Below are positions 63,526 to 64,000 of a stretch of DNA of 64,000 nt, one piece after another (position 1 is the first letter of the stretch; each line of letters opens with the position of its first letter). Below the pieces are notes generated by a model that saw only the letters and a list, made by a program, of their open reading frames with translations, was not told where the DNA came from and searched no databases. The stretch covers positions 1 through 64,000 of the forward strand of contig NZ_LUUB01000066.1 of the NCBI RefSeq assembly GCF_001641635.1. The letters run 5' to 3'. Source of the stretch: Bradyrhizobium centrolobii. Its GTDB lineage: Bacteria > Pseudomonadota > Alphaproteobacteria > Rhizobiales > Xanthobacteraceae. Both the position numbers and the translations under genes were made by a program.

Positions 63526-63903
63526 TCACGCAAACTGCGCGAGGCCGTGTCCGACAGACCAGTTCTCCTTCGGAGCATCAAGGACGTTCACGAACACGTC
63601 TTCCGGCCGAATGCCCGGGCTTTCGCCGAGCAGGTCCGCGACCCTCCGGTACAGCGCTTTCTTCTGCTCGGCGGTGCGCGTGTCGAATACGGTGATCTGG
63701 ATCAGCACGGCGTCGTCGCTGCGTGTGACGCCGTAGGCGTTGCCGCAGCGGAAGTTTGCAGGCTCAAGCTCGGTGATGGTCATGAACTCGTCGCCCTCGG
63801 GCACATTGAGTGCCTCGCGCATGGCGCGGTAGAGGCTGTCGAGAATCGCCTGCCGATAGGCGTCCGGCTTTCCAGCGCGCAGCGAAATATGAAGCAGAGG
63901 CAT
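63526..63903 (-). CDS. Tautomerase-superfamily protein
   Basis: 125 residues from ATG 63903, so Pro follows the initiator (MPLLHISLRAGK) and becomes the N-terminal catalytic proline once Met is removed. The length equals a fused pair of 4-oxalocrotonate tautomerase units; SPGIRPEDVFVNVLDAPKEN is the second-half motif. The acid/base partners beyond Pro1 cannot be fixed by eye. A palindromic operator lies 60-92 bp upstream. Confidence 0.85.
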   Translation of the reverse strand: MPLLHISLRAGKPDAYRQAILDSLYRAMREALNVPEGDEFMTITELEPANFRCGNAYGVTRSDDAVLIQITVFDTRTAEQKKALYRRVADLLGESPGIRPEDVFVNVLDAPKENWSVGHGLAQFA

Positions 63904-63962
63904 CGCAAATCTCCTTCCATGCCGGCCTGAACCGCTGCGGCGCTTGCCCCACCGGTTGGTTT

Positions 63963-63995
63963 TTGACATTCTGTCAAGAAATCGCATTCTTGACA
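63963..63995. promoter_or_regulatory. Overlapping operator palindromes
   Basis: TTGACA-TTC-TGTCAA (63963-63977) and TGTCAAGAA-ATCGCA-TTCTTGACA (63972-63995, 9-bp perfect arms) overlap. An ATG at 63998-64000 may begin a divergent regulator gene to the right, so this would be the control region of a regulator-tautomerase pair. Confidence 0.6.
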
Positions 63996-64000
63996 TCATG

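Overview
The window looks like chromosome of a high-GC alphaproteobacterium, most probably Bradyrhizobium or a close relative in Nitrobacteraceae. This rests on the style of carB (1154 residues), dnaG, rpoD, rpoH and greA, on the short Nitrobacter-type chlorite-dismutase-like protein, on many tiny proteins of Bradyrhizobium character, and on at least six classes of interspersed palindromic repeats between genes. No database was consulted; all names come from recognising motifs by eye.

Region by region. 0-3.2 kb: two tandem mobile-looking elements share terminal inverted repeats and about 100 bp of each end, but carry unrelated cargo (a frameshifted catalase-like gene and a membrane-tethered trypsin-like protease) and no transposase. 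3.2-10.6 kb: AEC transporter, Cys-rich secreted protein, ParA-like ATPase, two tiny membrane proteins, a DapA-family gene with an attenuator-like leader, a candidate sRNA, a lysR-trxB operon and a divergent Lrp regulator. 11.4-25 kb: greA, carB, an MFS exporter with its divergent regulator and twin operators, a tRNA-like sequence, a methyltransferase, Dps, a cupin, carA, hydrolases, YqeY, an acyl-CoA synthetase and MarR. 25-34.5 kb: small metabolic and stress genes, including an ArsR-AHSA1 operon, an LVIVD-repeat protein, a LysE exporter, an N-formylglutamate amidohydrolase, a broken transglutaminase and a chlorite-dismutase-family protein.

34.7-45.1 kb is a core block: dnaG (with its zinc ligands replaced) and rpoD, then a 262-bp tandem duplication, a lytic transglycosylase, a receiver-only response regulator, a second LysE exporter, a 22-residue Lys/Ala peptide gene, a diguanylate cyclase and an N-acetylmuramoyl-alanine amidase. 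45.2-49.3 kb is a loose accessory stretch of very small genes, gene debris, a NepR-like anti-sigma candidate and a FixJ/LuxR regulator. 49.4-52 kb returns to core genes: rpoH, an RluD-type synthase, a small membrane protein and tRNA-Glu(CTC).

From tRNA-Glu to about 60.7 kb the DNA is accessory: AraC and autotransporter remnants, a zinc-ribbon protein, then a sugar/polysaccharide block (galE, GT39-like membrane transferase, DUF2304, GT2, methyltransferase) bracketed by imperfect direct repeats, an amidohydrolase remnant and a PcfJ-like protein. 61-64 kb holds a UbiA-like prenyltransferase, a 2H phosphoesterase, a GFA-family protein, a coiled-coil protein and a tautomerase, ending at a palindromic operator. 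The most unusual items are the twin passenger elements, the Lys/Ala micropeptide gene, the zinc-less primase and several attenuator or sRNA candidates.
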